Part shown: positions 28,553 through 38,547 of the stretch, in pieces
Numbering within the stretch: the first letter of the stretch is position 1
Layout of the letters: each line of letters begins with the position of its first letter
NCBI GenBank assembly: GCA_964019335.1
Contig: OZ025669.1
Coordinates: 496,001 to 560,000, forward strand
From: Diplonema japonicum
Lineage: Eukaryota; Euglenozoa; Diplonemea; Diplonemida; Diplonemidae
Length of the DNA: 64,000 nucleotides
Direction of reading: 5' to 3'
Translations under genes and position numbers: made by a program
Notes under the pieces: generated by a model
Databases searched by the model: none
The model's input: the letters and a program-made list of their open reading frames with translations, nothing else
Told to the model about the DNA's origin: nothing

Positions 28553-31500
28553 CAGTAATGTCTACCCTGGGGCCAGTCTCGAGGTCATACTTACTGATGA
28601 CTTCGGCAGCAACGGAAGGGTCAATTTGACCCAACCTGGCAAGCTTAGAGAGAGTGGCAGCAACAACAGACTCACGGTCAATTTCGAAGAATCGCCTGAG
28701 GTGCTCCCTTGTGTCTGAGCGACCGAATCCATCAGTGCCAAGAACCTCGAAGGTGCCAGGGACCGCAGCACGGATTGACTCAGGAAGAGCCTTCTGGTAG
28801 TCACTGACCGCAACAGTCAGTTCCGGACCACCCTCGAAGGACTCCTCCACGTAAGTGCGCCGTTCCTCAGCACTGGGGTTCATCCTGTTTTCCCTCAGCA
28901 CGTCATTCATGTCGTTGTGCAGTTCGCCGTAGCTGTGGATGTGTGTGTGTTGTGTTGTGTTGTGTTGTGTTGTGTTGTGTTGTGTTGTGTTGTGTTGTGT
29001 TGTGTGCACAAACCTCACAACACTCCAGATCTCGCTGCTCACGCCGTATTCCTCGCTCAGGATGTCTGCCGCATCCAACACCTGCTGCATGATGCACCCG
29101 CTGCCCAACAGTCTCACCTTCACGCTGTGGTCACCGACGGTCTTGTGCTTGTACATCCCCTTCTTGATGCCCTCCTTCACCCTGTCGACGTCCTGTTGGG
29201 GTTTTTTGTGAAGGGGGGGTGGGGGGGGTGGGGGTGGGGGGTTGCATACCTCCGGGAGCAGTTCCGGCATCGGGATGTCCTCGTTGTAGAGCATTATGTA
29301 GTAGATGACGTCCTTGTCCTCACCCCACATCTCATCGATGCCCTGCTGCGTGATGATGTTCACCTCGTAGGCGAAGGCAGGGTCGTACGCACGGCAGCCA
29401 GGGTTCGTCATGGCGATCAACAGCGAGTGCCCGTCCTGGTGCTGCAGGCCCTCCCCGTTCAAGGTGGTCCTGCCACCGGTCGCGCCCAGAAGGAAACCCC
29501 GAGCACGGGCGTCGGAGCCCTGCCAGATGAAGTCACCAACACGCTGGAACCCGAACATCGAGTAGAACACGAAGAAGGGCAGCGTGGGGCAGCCCTGCGA
29601 AGAGTATGAGGTACCGCTGGCAATCCATGTGCACAGAGCACCCGCCTCGCTGATACCTTCTTGCAGCAGCTGGCCGTCGGGGCTCTCCTTGTATGAGAGG
29701 AGACTGTCAGCGTCGACGGGAGTGTACGACTGCCCGAAGGGCGCATGGATCTTGAACTCAGGGAAGAAGCCCTCGAGACCGAAGGTCCTGGACTCGTCAG
29801 TGATGATGGGCACCACCCTCTTCCCGAAGTCCTTCTCCTTCATCAGCAGCCTGAGCATCGCACCCCACGCTTTGGTGGTCGAGACGAGCTTGCCGCTGCT
29901 GCCGCCGAAAGACTTGGCGTACAACTCGCTTCCGGGAGTCTTGACAATGGAGGAGACGACCACAGGAGAACGCTCGGGGAGGTACCCACCAAGGGCTTCC
30001 CTCTTCTCATGTATGTATGCGACCTCCTTTGAGTCGGGGCCAGGGTGGCAGAAGACCTCCTTGTCACTGTCTCCGATCTGCTCGTTGGTGAGCGGGATGT
30101 CCAGAGTGTCTCTGAATTCCCTCAGGGCGTCCGAGGTAATACTCTTCATCTGGTGAACAGGGTTCCTACCGACGAAGGTTTTCAGGGAGTGGCCCTTGAG
30201 GGTCTTCACAAGGATGACGGTAGGGCGGGCGCCCTCCTCGGCGTTCTTCTGTGCTTGTGCAAGTGCCGAGTAGATCTTCGTCTTGTCGTGACCACCGGGC
30301 ATCATGTATGCCTCGAGCAGCTCCTCGTCGGACATGTGCGCCACCCTCTCAGCAAGGTCGCCAGGGAACAACTCCTTTCTGATCAAGCTGCCGTCCATCT
30401 TCGCCGCCAGTCGTTGACAGTCACCGTCAGGGTGATTCTCAAGGCGGTCTACCAGCTTTCCATCGTGGTCGGCTTCGACGAGGCTGTTCCATTCACCACC
30501 CCAGATGAGCTTGATGCAGTCCCACCCAGCACCCCTGTACAAGCCCTCGAACTCTTGGATGACCTTTGAGTTACCTCTCACAGGCCCGTCGAGCCTCTGG
30601 TAGTTGCAGTTCACGATGAAGACAACGTTGTTCAGCCTCTCCCTGCCCGCCACAGCGATGGCGGATATTGTCTCCGACTCGTCCATCTCACCATCCCCGA
30701 TGAAGGCCCACACCCTCGATCGGGAGGTATCGGCGAGACCTCTCAAGTGGAGGTACCTGAAGTACCTGGCCTGGTGCACAGCCTGAAGGGGACCGATACC
30801 CATGGACACTGTGGGGTTCTCCCAGAAGTCAGGCATGAGACGGGGGTGGGGGTACGAGGACAGCCCTTTGCCGGGTTCAACCTCCATACGGAAGTTGAGA
30901 AGCTGGTCAAGAGTGAGCCTGCCCTCAAGGAAGGCCCTGGCGTAGGCACCGGGGGAAGCGTGGCCCTGGATGTAGATGGAATCACCTTCACCACCACCAG
31001 TGGCCTTCCCACGGAGGAAGTGGTTCTGGAGTACTTCCCAGATGTCGCAGACGGAGGCGAAGGTGCCGATGTGGCCACCGAGGCCGGCGTTACGGGAGTT
31101 GGCGTCGGAAACCATGACAGCGGCATTCCATCGGACAATGTTGGCGATCTTGTTCTCGAGGGCGAGGTCGCCGGGGTAAACTTCGTCCGCGGCCGAGGGG
31201 ATGGTGTTGACGAAGGGGGAGGAGACGGCCTCGCGGATGGGAACGTCGAGCTTGTGGGCCTCGTTGAGGAGGTCGTGGAGAAGGAAGCGGGCGCGGGACT
31301 TGCCGTGCGTGCTGACTACGGCCTCGAGGGACTCAAGCCACTCTGTGGTCTCGGCGGCATCGAACTTGGGGGTCGCGGCGGAAATCTTGGACATGGCGGA
31401 GGGCATAGTGTTCCTGTGAGCACCACCGAAGTCAACAGAAGAGGAGAACCTAGGGAGCTCGCCCTTCAGAGACCTCACAAACTCATCGAAGCCAATGTCG

Positions 31501-31796
31501 CCGCTGTGATCTCTGTCGAAGAAGTCGAACAGTTCAGTGACTTCGTCTTCTGACAGGTCGACCTCCATCCTCTCCAGCATGCTTGCGAACTCGTCGTACT
31601 CGAGCACCTTCGTCCCGTCGCTGTCAGCGGTCCCGAACAGCTCACTCTTCATCGCCATCACACCCATCGACCCCGCCTTCTGCCTCTCCTTGAATACAGC
31701 TTGCAGCTTCGTCAACGACGGAGGGCCCTCCCTCTTGAACATCTTCTGCGACCTGAGTGTCGACAGCAACGCCCGCCTCTGCATCGGACTCAACAT
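28545..31796 (-). CDS. aceE: EF-hand / AceE fusion: homodimeric-type pyruvate dehydrogenase E1 (1,037 aa)
   Basis: Decarboxylates pyruvate with thiamine diphosphate and acetylates lipoamide. Three exons (31796-29250, 29192-29014, 28932-28545). The introns of 57 and 81 nt are stop-free and multiples of three, so the raw frame reads through them. Removing them restores AceE-family sequence (LLPE-DVDRV and SVV-SYGELH). Residues about 1-20 look like a mitochondrial leader. Residues about 30-112 form an EF-hand pair: loop 1 DSDGTKVLEYDE is partial, loop 2 DRDHSGDIGFDE is canonical. The rest is full-length bacterial-type E1: WNAAVMVSDANSRNAGLGGH, GDGEMDESETISA thiamine-diphosphate motif, NCNYQRLDGP, DESRTFGLEGFF, GGRTTLNGEGLQHQDGHS and VLGTDGFGRSDTREHLRRFF. 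E. coli AceE has 887 residues and no EF-hands. This is bacterial-type, not the alpha/beta E1 of most eukaryotes, so an ancient transfer is likely. Confidence 0.95.
28941..29006. repeat. (TGTGT)n/(TGTTG)n microsatellite inside an E1 intron
   Basis: TGTGT/TGTTG pentamers fill most of the 81-nt intron. On the coding strand it is (ACACA)n leading to CCACAG. A shorter version of the same pentamer fills the 32-nt intron of the neighbouring E2 gene. Confidence 0.9.
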
Positions 31797-31973
31797 TTTT
31801 TTCTTAAAATACGGTTACCTGTGGTTTGTTGAGATCTTGAAACATGTATGAAAACAAAGGGAGTGGGTTGTTAGAAATCACTAAAGGAAAGAACGAAAGA
31901 AAAAACTCATTTTGCTTTTCTTTTTTGTTTTCGTCCCCCCCCCCTTTTTTTTTAATACCCCTCGCCCCCTTCC

Positions 31974-32122
31974 CTAAACCGTGAGTGTGCGTGAAAAGTC
32001 CTTTATGAGTGAATGCAGTTCGGGAGACAGCGCGAGGCCTTTCCCGGAGAACTGTGCATCGAGAAGAACCAACACAACACAGAAGACACCTGCACCCGAC
32101 AGAGTGAACACAAGCTGTGTGT

Positions 32123-32154
<32 letters not shown>

Positions 32155-33772
32155 TTTTGTAAACAATAAATACCGTCTCGACACTTGCACGCGATTCTTT
32201 TTCCTCCTCCACCACTTGTTTCCTCGCTTCCTTCTTTTCCTTCGCGGTGACTGACTTCTTTTTCCCCGCTGCCTCGTCGATAATCTTGTTGGTCTGCCGA
32301 GTGTCGGCCGCGTTTTCCTTGCGCGTCTTGGCGTCGTCGGTGGTTTCCTTCTTCTCCTTCATGCGCACGAACTCCTGCTCTGTCTTCGTCCATTTGTCTG
32401 GAGTCCCCCATTGAAGCACCCCCGTTGCAGGGTAAAAATTTCTTTGCAACGATGATATGAGAAGAATAGCAAAACAGCAAACACGGAAGGGGGCGGGGAC
32501 GTGCATGGCGTGTGCCAAGAGATCGTCGACCATGACCTCAACAGCGTACCTCACAAACAGCGGGCAGGGGATCAGGTTCAGAAGGTTGGACCGTTCAAAA
32601 ACAGGATTCCCTCCAGAATAAGCACGCGAGGACAGCCCCCAGTTCAGGAAGATATAAGGCCGGTGCCGCATCACGAAAGACGCCATGTAGATGCTCCCCA
32701 TCACAAGCTTCCCAATAAAAGCATAACTTGTAAACGGATACCCACGGTATACCGACACTACCAAAGAGGGCAAAATACACAGCACAGCATAGTACTTCGT
32801 CTCCCACTTGACATGGTTGTGATCAGGGAAAAGCTTCACGGGATTCTTCTTAAGAATGTTGGAAATGGACCCCCAAGCGTTGATAATGAGAACAAGCACG
32901 TCACCCATGCCACCATTATCCCATAGAAAGAGACCCATACACATGATGTGAATAACAAGGTAGAAATACTTGCTGAGCTCCAGATCTTGGGTATCGATGA
33001 GGCGGAGTAGGAACTCAGCACCGTGATAGGAAAACTCATATATTCTACCTAAGAAGAACCCAATGAACATTAACACTCGAAGGTTGGCTTCTTTGGTGGC
33101 GTCGGTGAAGCCGGTGACTTCGCCTGCTTCGTCACGTTGTTCTAAGAGTTCATCGTATGCAGTACGGACTTGTTGGTACCGAGGAGTGGTCTCCCCGTTG
33201 TTCTGGTCAGGGTGGTGTTGAAGAGCTAGTTTTCTAAACGCTTTTTTAATGTCGCGAAGCGAAGCGTCTTTCTCGACTCCTAGGATTTTATAGTTCTCAG
33301 ATGCCTCGGGATCGATAATACTCTTCCAAAGTGGCCACGCGTTGAAAAGGTACAACACGAGCACAGCCAACAAAACAACATTGACAGCAATTGTTGGAAC
33401 CGAGGCAGCTCGTGAGTTCTGTTCCGTTGCAGAATCGTCCTGTGCAGATGTCGTGCTTATGTTCATTTTGGGTGCAACGCCTGCGACAGACGCAGCTTGT
33501 ACCATAGGTCCAGGGAGGTACCTCCGCCAAGCTTGTTTAGTATGTGCCCATTTCATAAAGCTTTCTTTTAAGGATTTGGTCAGGGGTTTCTTGGTGTCCT
33601 CGAGCCAGTTCGCCTTGAACTTTTCTTCGAAATCGACGATTTGTTTCTCCAGCTCCACCACCGGAGGGTTGATGCGCATCACCTCTGCGAATCTTCTGAA
33701 TTTCCTCTCGCCATCGTACGCCCTCCTCTCAGGTGGCACAGCTTCCTGGTTCGGTTCCGCATCCGACGACAT
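31974..33772 (-). CDS. Multipass membrane J-domain protein, paralogue 1 (579 aa)
   Basis: Two exons (33772-32174 and 32114-31974) are joined across a 59-nt intron rich in A and ending CACACAG; phase 0 on both sides. A cytosolic N-terminus of about 130 residues is followed by one membrane helix (VNVVLLAVLVLYLFNAWPLW). A J-domain has intact HPD (LALQHHPDQNN). Four or more hydrophobic segments follow (NLRVLMFIGFFLGRIY, YFYLVIHIMCMGLFLW, YYAVLCILPSLVV, IGKLVMGSIYMASFV), then a charged Lys/Glu coil. The last exon adds a hydrophobic stretch (AGVFCVVLVLLDAQF). The arrangement suits an ER or other endomembrane Hsp70 recruiter. It shares about 250 identical bases with the next gene. The exact subfamily is unrecognised; Sec63 is not a match. 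Confidence 0.8.
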
Positions 33773-34073
33773 AACCCCCTTTCCCCCTCTGAAGTAACGA
33801 TGACACTCACAAAATGTAAAGAAATCAAATAAATATCACCCTTTTGTTTTATTTTATTTATTTTTTTTTTCCCGCCGTGTCGATTGGGGGAAGAAAAAGA
33901 AAATGTAAACAGAAAAGTATTTTGCACGTTTTTTCTTTTTTGGGGGGTTTTTTTTTTAAAAAGTGTAAACAATTGTCTGTCCGCCTGTCGAAAGAAGGAG
34001 GAACTGGGGAAAAAATATTTTTTTTCCCCTTGCAACGAAAAAAAAATGGTGAATTGAAAGCTAGATATCCCCC

Positions 34074-34104
<31 letters not shown>

Positions 34105-34131
34105 ACACATGCACACGGATTTGAAGAATGT
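33773..34131. other. Spacer between J-protein paralogues
   Basis: T-rich and C-rich runs and an 11-unit CA repeat at about 34090-34112. No gene recognised. Confidence 0.6.
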
Positions 34132-35265
34132 TTATTCATCCTTCTGGTTTGCCATCCTATCCCAGGAATCAGGAGATCCCCAAGAAAGCACTCCCAAGGC
34201 AGGGTAATATTCTTTTTGAAGATGCGATACAAGAAGAATAGCAAAACAGCAAACACGGAAGGGGGCGGGGACGTGCATGGCGTGTGCCAAGAGATCGTCG
34301 ACCATGACCTCAACAGCGTACCTCACAAACAGCGGGCAGGGGATCAGGTTCAGAAGGTTGGACCGTTCAAAAACAGGATTCCCTCCAGAATAAGCACGCG
34401 AGGACAGCCCCCAGTTCAGGAAGATATAAGGCCGGTGCCGCATCACGAAAGACGCCATGTAGATGCTCCCCATCACAAGCTTCTCAAAATTCGTATTCCC
34501 ACAACAAAAAGCCACAACCAAGGAGGGAATAATGCATAATACCGCATAGTACCTTGCTTCCCACCTCCCGCAAGCTTCATCAGGAAACGTTTTCTCCCCT
34601 TTTACGAGTGGTACACACCACAACACCGCAACGATAATGAGCAGATATTGAAATTCTGCCACAACATCAGCTGAAATGAAAAAACCGATTCCGAGAAGGG
34701 ACAACGCGGAAGATATCATGCGACTGTTCCGAAATGCGATGGAACGAAGATAGAAAACTGCACCGTGGCGGGATAGACTGGTCACACGGCCCGTGAAGAC
34801 CCCTGCAAAGATAGTTGCCTGGAGTATAAGGTCTTTGGTTTCATCACTTATGAAGAAGACTCCCTCCGTTTCTGAGTCATGTTGGCTACGGAAATATGCA
34901 TATGCTTCTTGAACTTCCATCAAATACTCACGGTTGGGTTGGCGTCGACTGTCAGGGAAGTACGCCAGCGAAATCTTGCGATACGCCCTTTTAATCTCTT
35001 TCATTGTAGCATTCTTGCTGACGCCTAACACATTGTAGCGCTGGTCTGCGGTGTGATCGATGATGCTCTCCCACACTGGCCATACATGCCACAAACAGAA
35101 TAACGTAAGTATAGCTGTTAAACCTGCACGCACGGCGAATAGGTTATTGTGGTGCTTGCGGCCTGCTTGAACCGTGGCCTCCCACAAATTGTTTATTTTT
35201 TCTTCGTCATTCTGGCCATCGAGTTTCAATAGAGTTGCGAACCTCTCGTTAGGTGTGACGAGCAT
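34132..35265 (-). CDS. Multipass membrane J-domain protein, paralogue 2, with FPD in place of HPD (377 aa)
   Basis: Shorter paralogue of the gene at 31974-33772. It has a membrane helix (GLTAILTLFCLWHVWPVW), a J-domain (YNVLGVSKNATMKEIKRAYR) whose loop reads YFPDSRRQ, and then the same series of membrane segments. From KLVMGSIYMASFVMRHRPY to CCFAILLVSHLQ the two proteins are nearly identical, and so is the DNA. The His of HPD is needed to stimulate Hsp70 ATPase in J-proteins, so Phe here suggests a regulatory or non-stimulating J-like protein. It lacks the long charged tail. Single exon, first ATG. Confidence 0.82.
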   Translation of the reverse strand: MLVTPNERFATLLKLDGQNDEEKINNLWEATVQAGRKHHNNLFAVRAGLTAILTLFCLWHVWPVWESIIDHTADQRYNVLGVSKNATMKEIKRAYRKISLAYFPDSRRQPNREYLMEVQEAYAYFRSQHDSETEGVFFISDETKDLILQATIFAGVFTGRVTSLSRHGAVFYLRSIAFRNSRMISSALSLLGIGFFISADVVAEFQYLLIIVAVLWCVPLVKGEKTFPDEACGRWEARYYAVLCIIPSLVVAFCCGNTNFEKLVMGSIYMASFVMRHRPYIFLNWGLSSRAYSGGNPVFERSNLLNLIPCPLFVRYAVEVMVDDLLAHAMHVPAPFRVCCFAILLVSHLQKEYYPALGVLSWGSPDSWDRMANQKDE

Positions 35266-35361
35266 CGTTCACCTCCCCCCCCCCCACCCCCCTTTTTTTT
35301 TCTTTTTCCCACTCTTGGACACATGTGTTACAAGAAATTAAATTTTTTCTTTTCGTTCTTC

Positions 35362-35571
35362 TTAACCGCAGGCTGTGCGGATCCGTGTGAACGCCTCCTG
35401 CCAACGGTCAAACTCACGCTGGCCCTCCGCTGTCAGCTTGTCGGGGAATACAGAATAGCTTTTTTTGCGGTATGCTTTTTTTACTTCTTCAAAAGTCGCG
35501 TCATCCTTAACACCCAGCACTTCATAACATTCACTCAAGTCCGTAATGGGTGTGTTCGCACAATCCGTCAT
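35362..35571 (-). CDS. Minimal J-domain-only protein with FPD in place of HPD (69 aa)
   Basis: Nearly the whole protein is a J-domain: CYEVLGVKDDATFEEVKKAY for helices I-II, loop VFPDKLTAEG, then FDRWQEAFTRIRTA for helix III. It has no membrane helix or other domain. The ATG at 35571 follows a run of A. It lies about 95 nt upstream of the FPD-type membrane paralogue. Since it shares the unusual FPD loop, the two may be related by partial duplication. J-domain-only proteins can compete for or tune Hsp70; that role is inference. Confidence 0.75.
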   Translation of the reverse strand: MTDCANTPITDLSECYEVLGVKDDATFEEVKKAYRKKSYSVFPDKLTAEGQREFDRWQEAFTRIRTACG

Positions 35572-35662
35572 TTTTTTTTTCTTTGGTGCCTTCCGTGAGG
35601 GGGGATACGAGGGATAACAATAGGGAAAAAAAAAAAAGAAGGTTTTTTTCCCCCCCCTTCGT

Positions 35663-36544
35663 TTATTGACCAGCTGATAGCTCGTCAACTGTCCCCCGGA
35701 GCTCACGGAGGAGATTAAGGTACTCGATCAGACTGTTTTTGATGTCTTCCTTTTCCGATTTCTCAGAGGCTTTTTCTACTTTATCGAGGTCGAAGTTGAC
35801 GAGGAGATCGAGGGCTTCAAGTTTTTCTTGGCAAGCAACCATGCCGGTCGGGGAAAGGAAGCCCGCGTCAGATTCCAAGATAGTTTTGACCGCTGGGGGG
35901 AGTGTAGGTGCTGGTGGTAGAGGAGGAGGTGTCTTTGCAGGCCGTGAAGGCCTCTTAGGCGGCTTTGGTTTTGGTTTGGGGGTTTTTGTAGACGGTGTCC
36001 GCCTTCCTGTAGCGCTCGTAGATGCTTTCGGGGCAGGCGAAGCAGTTTCACGTTTTGCACGTTTCGGTCTAGAAGCACTTGGTGGCGGCGATTTAGTATC
36101 TTTACGTTTGCTAGAATTTTTTTGCCCCGGGTTTTTCAGCCCGTACATTAGCTGCTTGCTATTTATAATCGTCAGTTGCAGGCCACCAGGATGCAGCACT
36201 TCTGACACAGTAATTTCCGTCGGCTCCGGTAGCTGCTGCTTCTCAAACAATCCCCTACACCTATCAGCCAGCTCAAGCGCAAGGTTTCTGAAAGTGTTGT
36301 TTTCAAAGTTGAAGCAGAAGCAGTTGCACCAGATCGTCCTCAGCTCGTCAACGAACTCCTGGTCTGTTTCGAGTTCACCCGCGTTCAGTTTTTCATCGAT
36401 AGTCTGAAAGCTCGTGCTGTGCCTTACCGCCCGGTAATCTATATTAGGCCACTGCACGCCTACAGGTTGCCTGAAGTCCTTGAAATTCGCGTCCTGTTTG
36501 ACAGCATTTAGAACCGCCGACCATTTTCGAGATATATTTCGCAT
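35663..36544 (-). CDS. Bromodomain-like nuclear protein (293 aa)
   Basis: Residues about 8-105 follow the bromodomain pattern: WSAVLNAVKQDANFKDFRQP, then IDYRAVRHSTSFQTIDEKLN, FVDELRTIWCNCFCFNFENN and LALELADRCRGLF, matching helices Z-A-B-C. The NENN-type Asn may equal the acetyl-lysine-binding Asn. The Pro-Asp-Tyr of typical bromodomains reads NIDYRAV, and PM reads ST, so ligand binding may differ. The middle is basic and Pro-rich with nuclear-signal-like clusters (SRPKRAKRE, TPKPKPKPPKRP); the C-terminus is a short coiled coil. The ATG at 36544 is chosen because a CCACCAG acceptor-like site ends 2 nt upstream; an in-frame GTG lies further up. Confidence 0.68.
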   Translation of the reverse strand: MRNISRKWSAVLNAVKQDANFKDFRQPVGVQWPNIDYRAVRHSTSFQTIDEKLNAGELETDQEFVDELRTIWCNCFCFNFENNTFRNLALELADRCRGLFEKQQLPEPTEITVSEVLHPGGLQLTIINSKQLMYGLKNPGQKNSSKRKDTKSPPPSASRPKRAKRETASPAPKASTSATGRRTPSTKTPKPKPKPPKRPSRPAKTPPPLPPAPTLPPAVKTILESDAGFLSPTGMVACQEKLEALDLLVNFDLDKVEKASEKSEKEDIKNSLIEYLNLLRELRGTVDELSAGQ

Positions 36545-37060
36545 TCCTGGTGGATTTCCACTTTCAGGTGGAAAAACTGATCGATTTCGGGGCACAAAAA
36601 AAAATATATATATATATATATACCAAGGCCATGTTCAAAAAAAGATTTTCTGGCGATCTGAGCCCATTTTTGACCTCTAAAACCCAATTTAAGTGCTTTA
36701 AAATGCCAGTTTTGAGGAGGAGAAAAACATCGGCGTTCAGACTTTGTTAAATACCAAACACAATGGCCCTCCTCCCGATTTACGTCAATTTAAAAAAAAA
36801 TTCACAAAAAAAAAAAAAAAAGAGACATTTAAGGGTACCTGCGGTATGTGGCAGGACGCCTTAAAAAAAAAATACCCCGCCCCAGTTGGTCATTGGTTTT
36901 AATTTAACCCCCCCGGGGTACCAGGAATGTACGAAAGAATTTAAAAAAAAAGAAAAAAATAAGAGAAAACCTTAAAAGGAAGAAAAGGGGCGGGAAGGGT
37001 GTTTTTATATAAACACCCCCCCCTCCTCATTTTTTATTATTATTATTATTTTTTTTTTTT
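36545..37060. other. Spacer with repeat copy B
   Basis: Contains an AT-repeat (36603-36622), an unassigned island (36625-36790) with no long frame, dispersed repeat family 1 copy B (36821-36863) and T-runs. Confidence 0.55.
36821..36863. repeat. Dispersed short repeat family 1, copy B
   Basis: AGAGACATTTAAGGGTACCT then GCGGTATGTGGCAGGACGCC. It is preceded by an A-run exactly like copy A at 6000, with about one mismatch over the core. Confidence 0.8.
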
Positions 37061-37768
37061 TTACGAAATAAACGACACGCAGTTGGTTTTTCTCGGCGAC
37101 ACGATACTGGTACGAGGCGACAGCGTATCGCGAGGAGAAAGAACAGTGGGCGACAGCGCGCCCCACTCAGAGGTCGCGGTGGTGGCGATTGATGTTACAC
37201 TGACGATGGAAGTCTCGGGCAGGACTCGCAGGATGGAGGGTCCTGGTTTCCCTAAGGTGTTATTTGGCAGCATCGTAGGTCTGTACTGTGGTCTGACGGA
37301 GATTAAATTCTCCATGATATCTGTGGATATTCTCCTCAAGGGTACTTTTGTTTCCCGCTGAAGGTGTCCAGCAGAGGCGAGAATTACAAGTCCATCACCT
37401 CCACGCCGCCTGCACGCTTTTGGGTGGACTGCCGCCATCGCCACCAACCATGGCAGTTCCGGAGAAGTCGTTGGTGTTGCAGTGCTTTCATCTTGACCCA
37501 TTTTTACTCTTGCTGCAGCGTGCATGGTCTGCCTCTGTCGTCCGACCTCCTTCCTGACCCCTATGTCGCAGTTTTCTGTCAAAACCAGTGCGTTCAGGAG
37601 TTCGTCTTGCTCCTTTAACAACCCGGCCAGCTCTATATCATCACCACACACTAGGTCAATCTCCGCGTTAGTGTCGATTTCGTGCCCCCTTGCCGTCTTG
37701 TACTCTTTCTTAGGCACACCATACAGGTCCTTGCTGTACCAGTACGTGTCTTGATAGTCCGAAACCAT
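37061..37768 (-). CDS. Unrecognised protein (235 aa)
   Basis: Single exon with normal composition. It begins MVSDYQDTYWYSKDLYGVPK, followed by an acidic helical section (EIDLVCGDDIELAGLLKEQD) and a basic Ser/Thr/Pro-rich C-terminal half (LSPTVLSPRDTLSPRTSIVS) that looks disordered and phosphorylatable. No signal peptide, membrane helix or known domain is visible. The ATG at 37768 is taken because everything upstream in frame is homopolymer-encoded. No function can be assigned. Confidence 0.6.
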   Translation of the reverse strand: MVSDYQDTYWYSKDLYGVPKKEYKTARGHEIDTNAEIDLVCGDDIELAGLLKEQDELLNALVLTENCDIGVRKEVGRQRQTMHAAARVKMGQDESTATPTTSPELPWLVAMAAVHPKACRRRGGDGLVILASAGHLQRETKVPLRRISTDIMENLISVRPQYRPTMLPNNTLGKPGPSILRVLPETSIVSVTSIATTATSEWGALSPTVLSPRDTLSPRTSIVSPRKTNCVSFIS

Positions 37769-37827
37769 GGAAATGGGCTCGGTGTGGAGACGGGAGACGG
37801 GAGAGGAGGGGTGCGCGAGAATTTCCT

Positions 37828-37864
<37 letters not shown>

Positions 37865-38547
37865 GCGAAAAAAAAAAATAATGAGAAAAAAAAAAAAAAA
37901 AAAAAAAAAAATACCGTAACAGCTTCGCCAACACAGGGGGAAATCCACTAAGGCAGGGGCGGGGAGGAGAAACCTTTTTTTTTTTACTCCCTTCTTTTTG
38001 TTCTTTCCTTTTTTTTTTTTTTTCATTTCTTCTTCTGCAAACTCATTCTAATCTAAGGCCGAACTACAGATGAGGAGCGGGAAGAAAGAAAAAAAAGAAG
38101 AGGGGAGGGGGGGGGGGGGAGGGGGGTATTGAAAAAAGTTGAAAGACTTTTAAATATTCTACGCATCCACAGGCTGAAAGAGAGAGAAAGATTTCTCCAA
38201 TTCTACCCCCCTTTTTTTCCTTCTCTTTTCTCTTTTTTTCAACCTCCCCATTCTCTATTTCTTTCATCTTATGATGCTCAGAACTAAAATAAAATAAAGA
38301 AAAACAAAAACGATTCTTCAGGAGCTTGCTCGTGCGCATTCAGTATTTTCTTAACAAAGCGTGAGTGAAAGAAGAAACCCCCCCCCCCCCCCCCCCCGTT
38401 GTGTGTGTGAGTGTTGGGATGCGCAAGGAGAAAAAAAAAAGGAAAAAAAAAAGAAGAAGAAAAAACACGGTACACAGTTTCGATAAGAACTTTCCATTCT
38501 TTTTTATGTTCTCTCTTTTTAATATTTTTCTCCCCCCCCCACCAAGA
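37769..38547. other. Homopolymer-rich spacer
   Basis: Runs of T (32 at 37831-37862), A (about 28) and C, G runs near 38108 and 38379. No gene recognised. Confidence 0.6.

Noticed and set aside
28933-29013. Thr-Gln-His-Asn repeat inside the E1 protein
   Set aside because: It is an intron: GTTTG...CCACAG removal restores family sequence (SVV-SYGELH) with a split Ser codon.
28917-29609. Long plus-strand frame antisense to the E1 gene
   Set aside because: It overlaps strongly conserved AceE codons and has no family similarity; it is the shadow of biased codon use.
35663-36595. GTG at 36595 as start of the bromodomain-like protein
   Set aside because: Eukaryotic initiation at GTG is unlikely, and a CCACCAG acceptor-like site lies just before the ATG at 36544.
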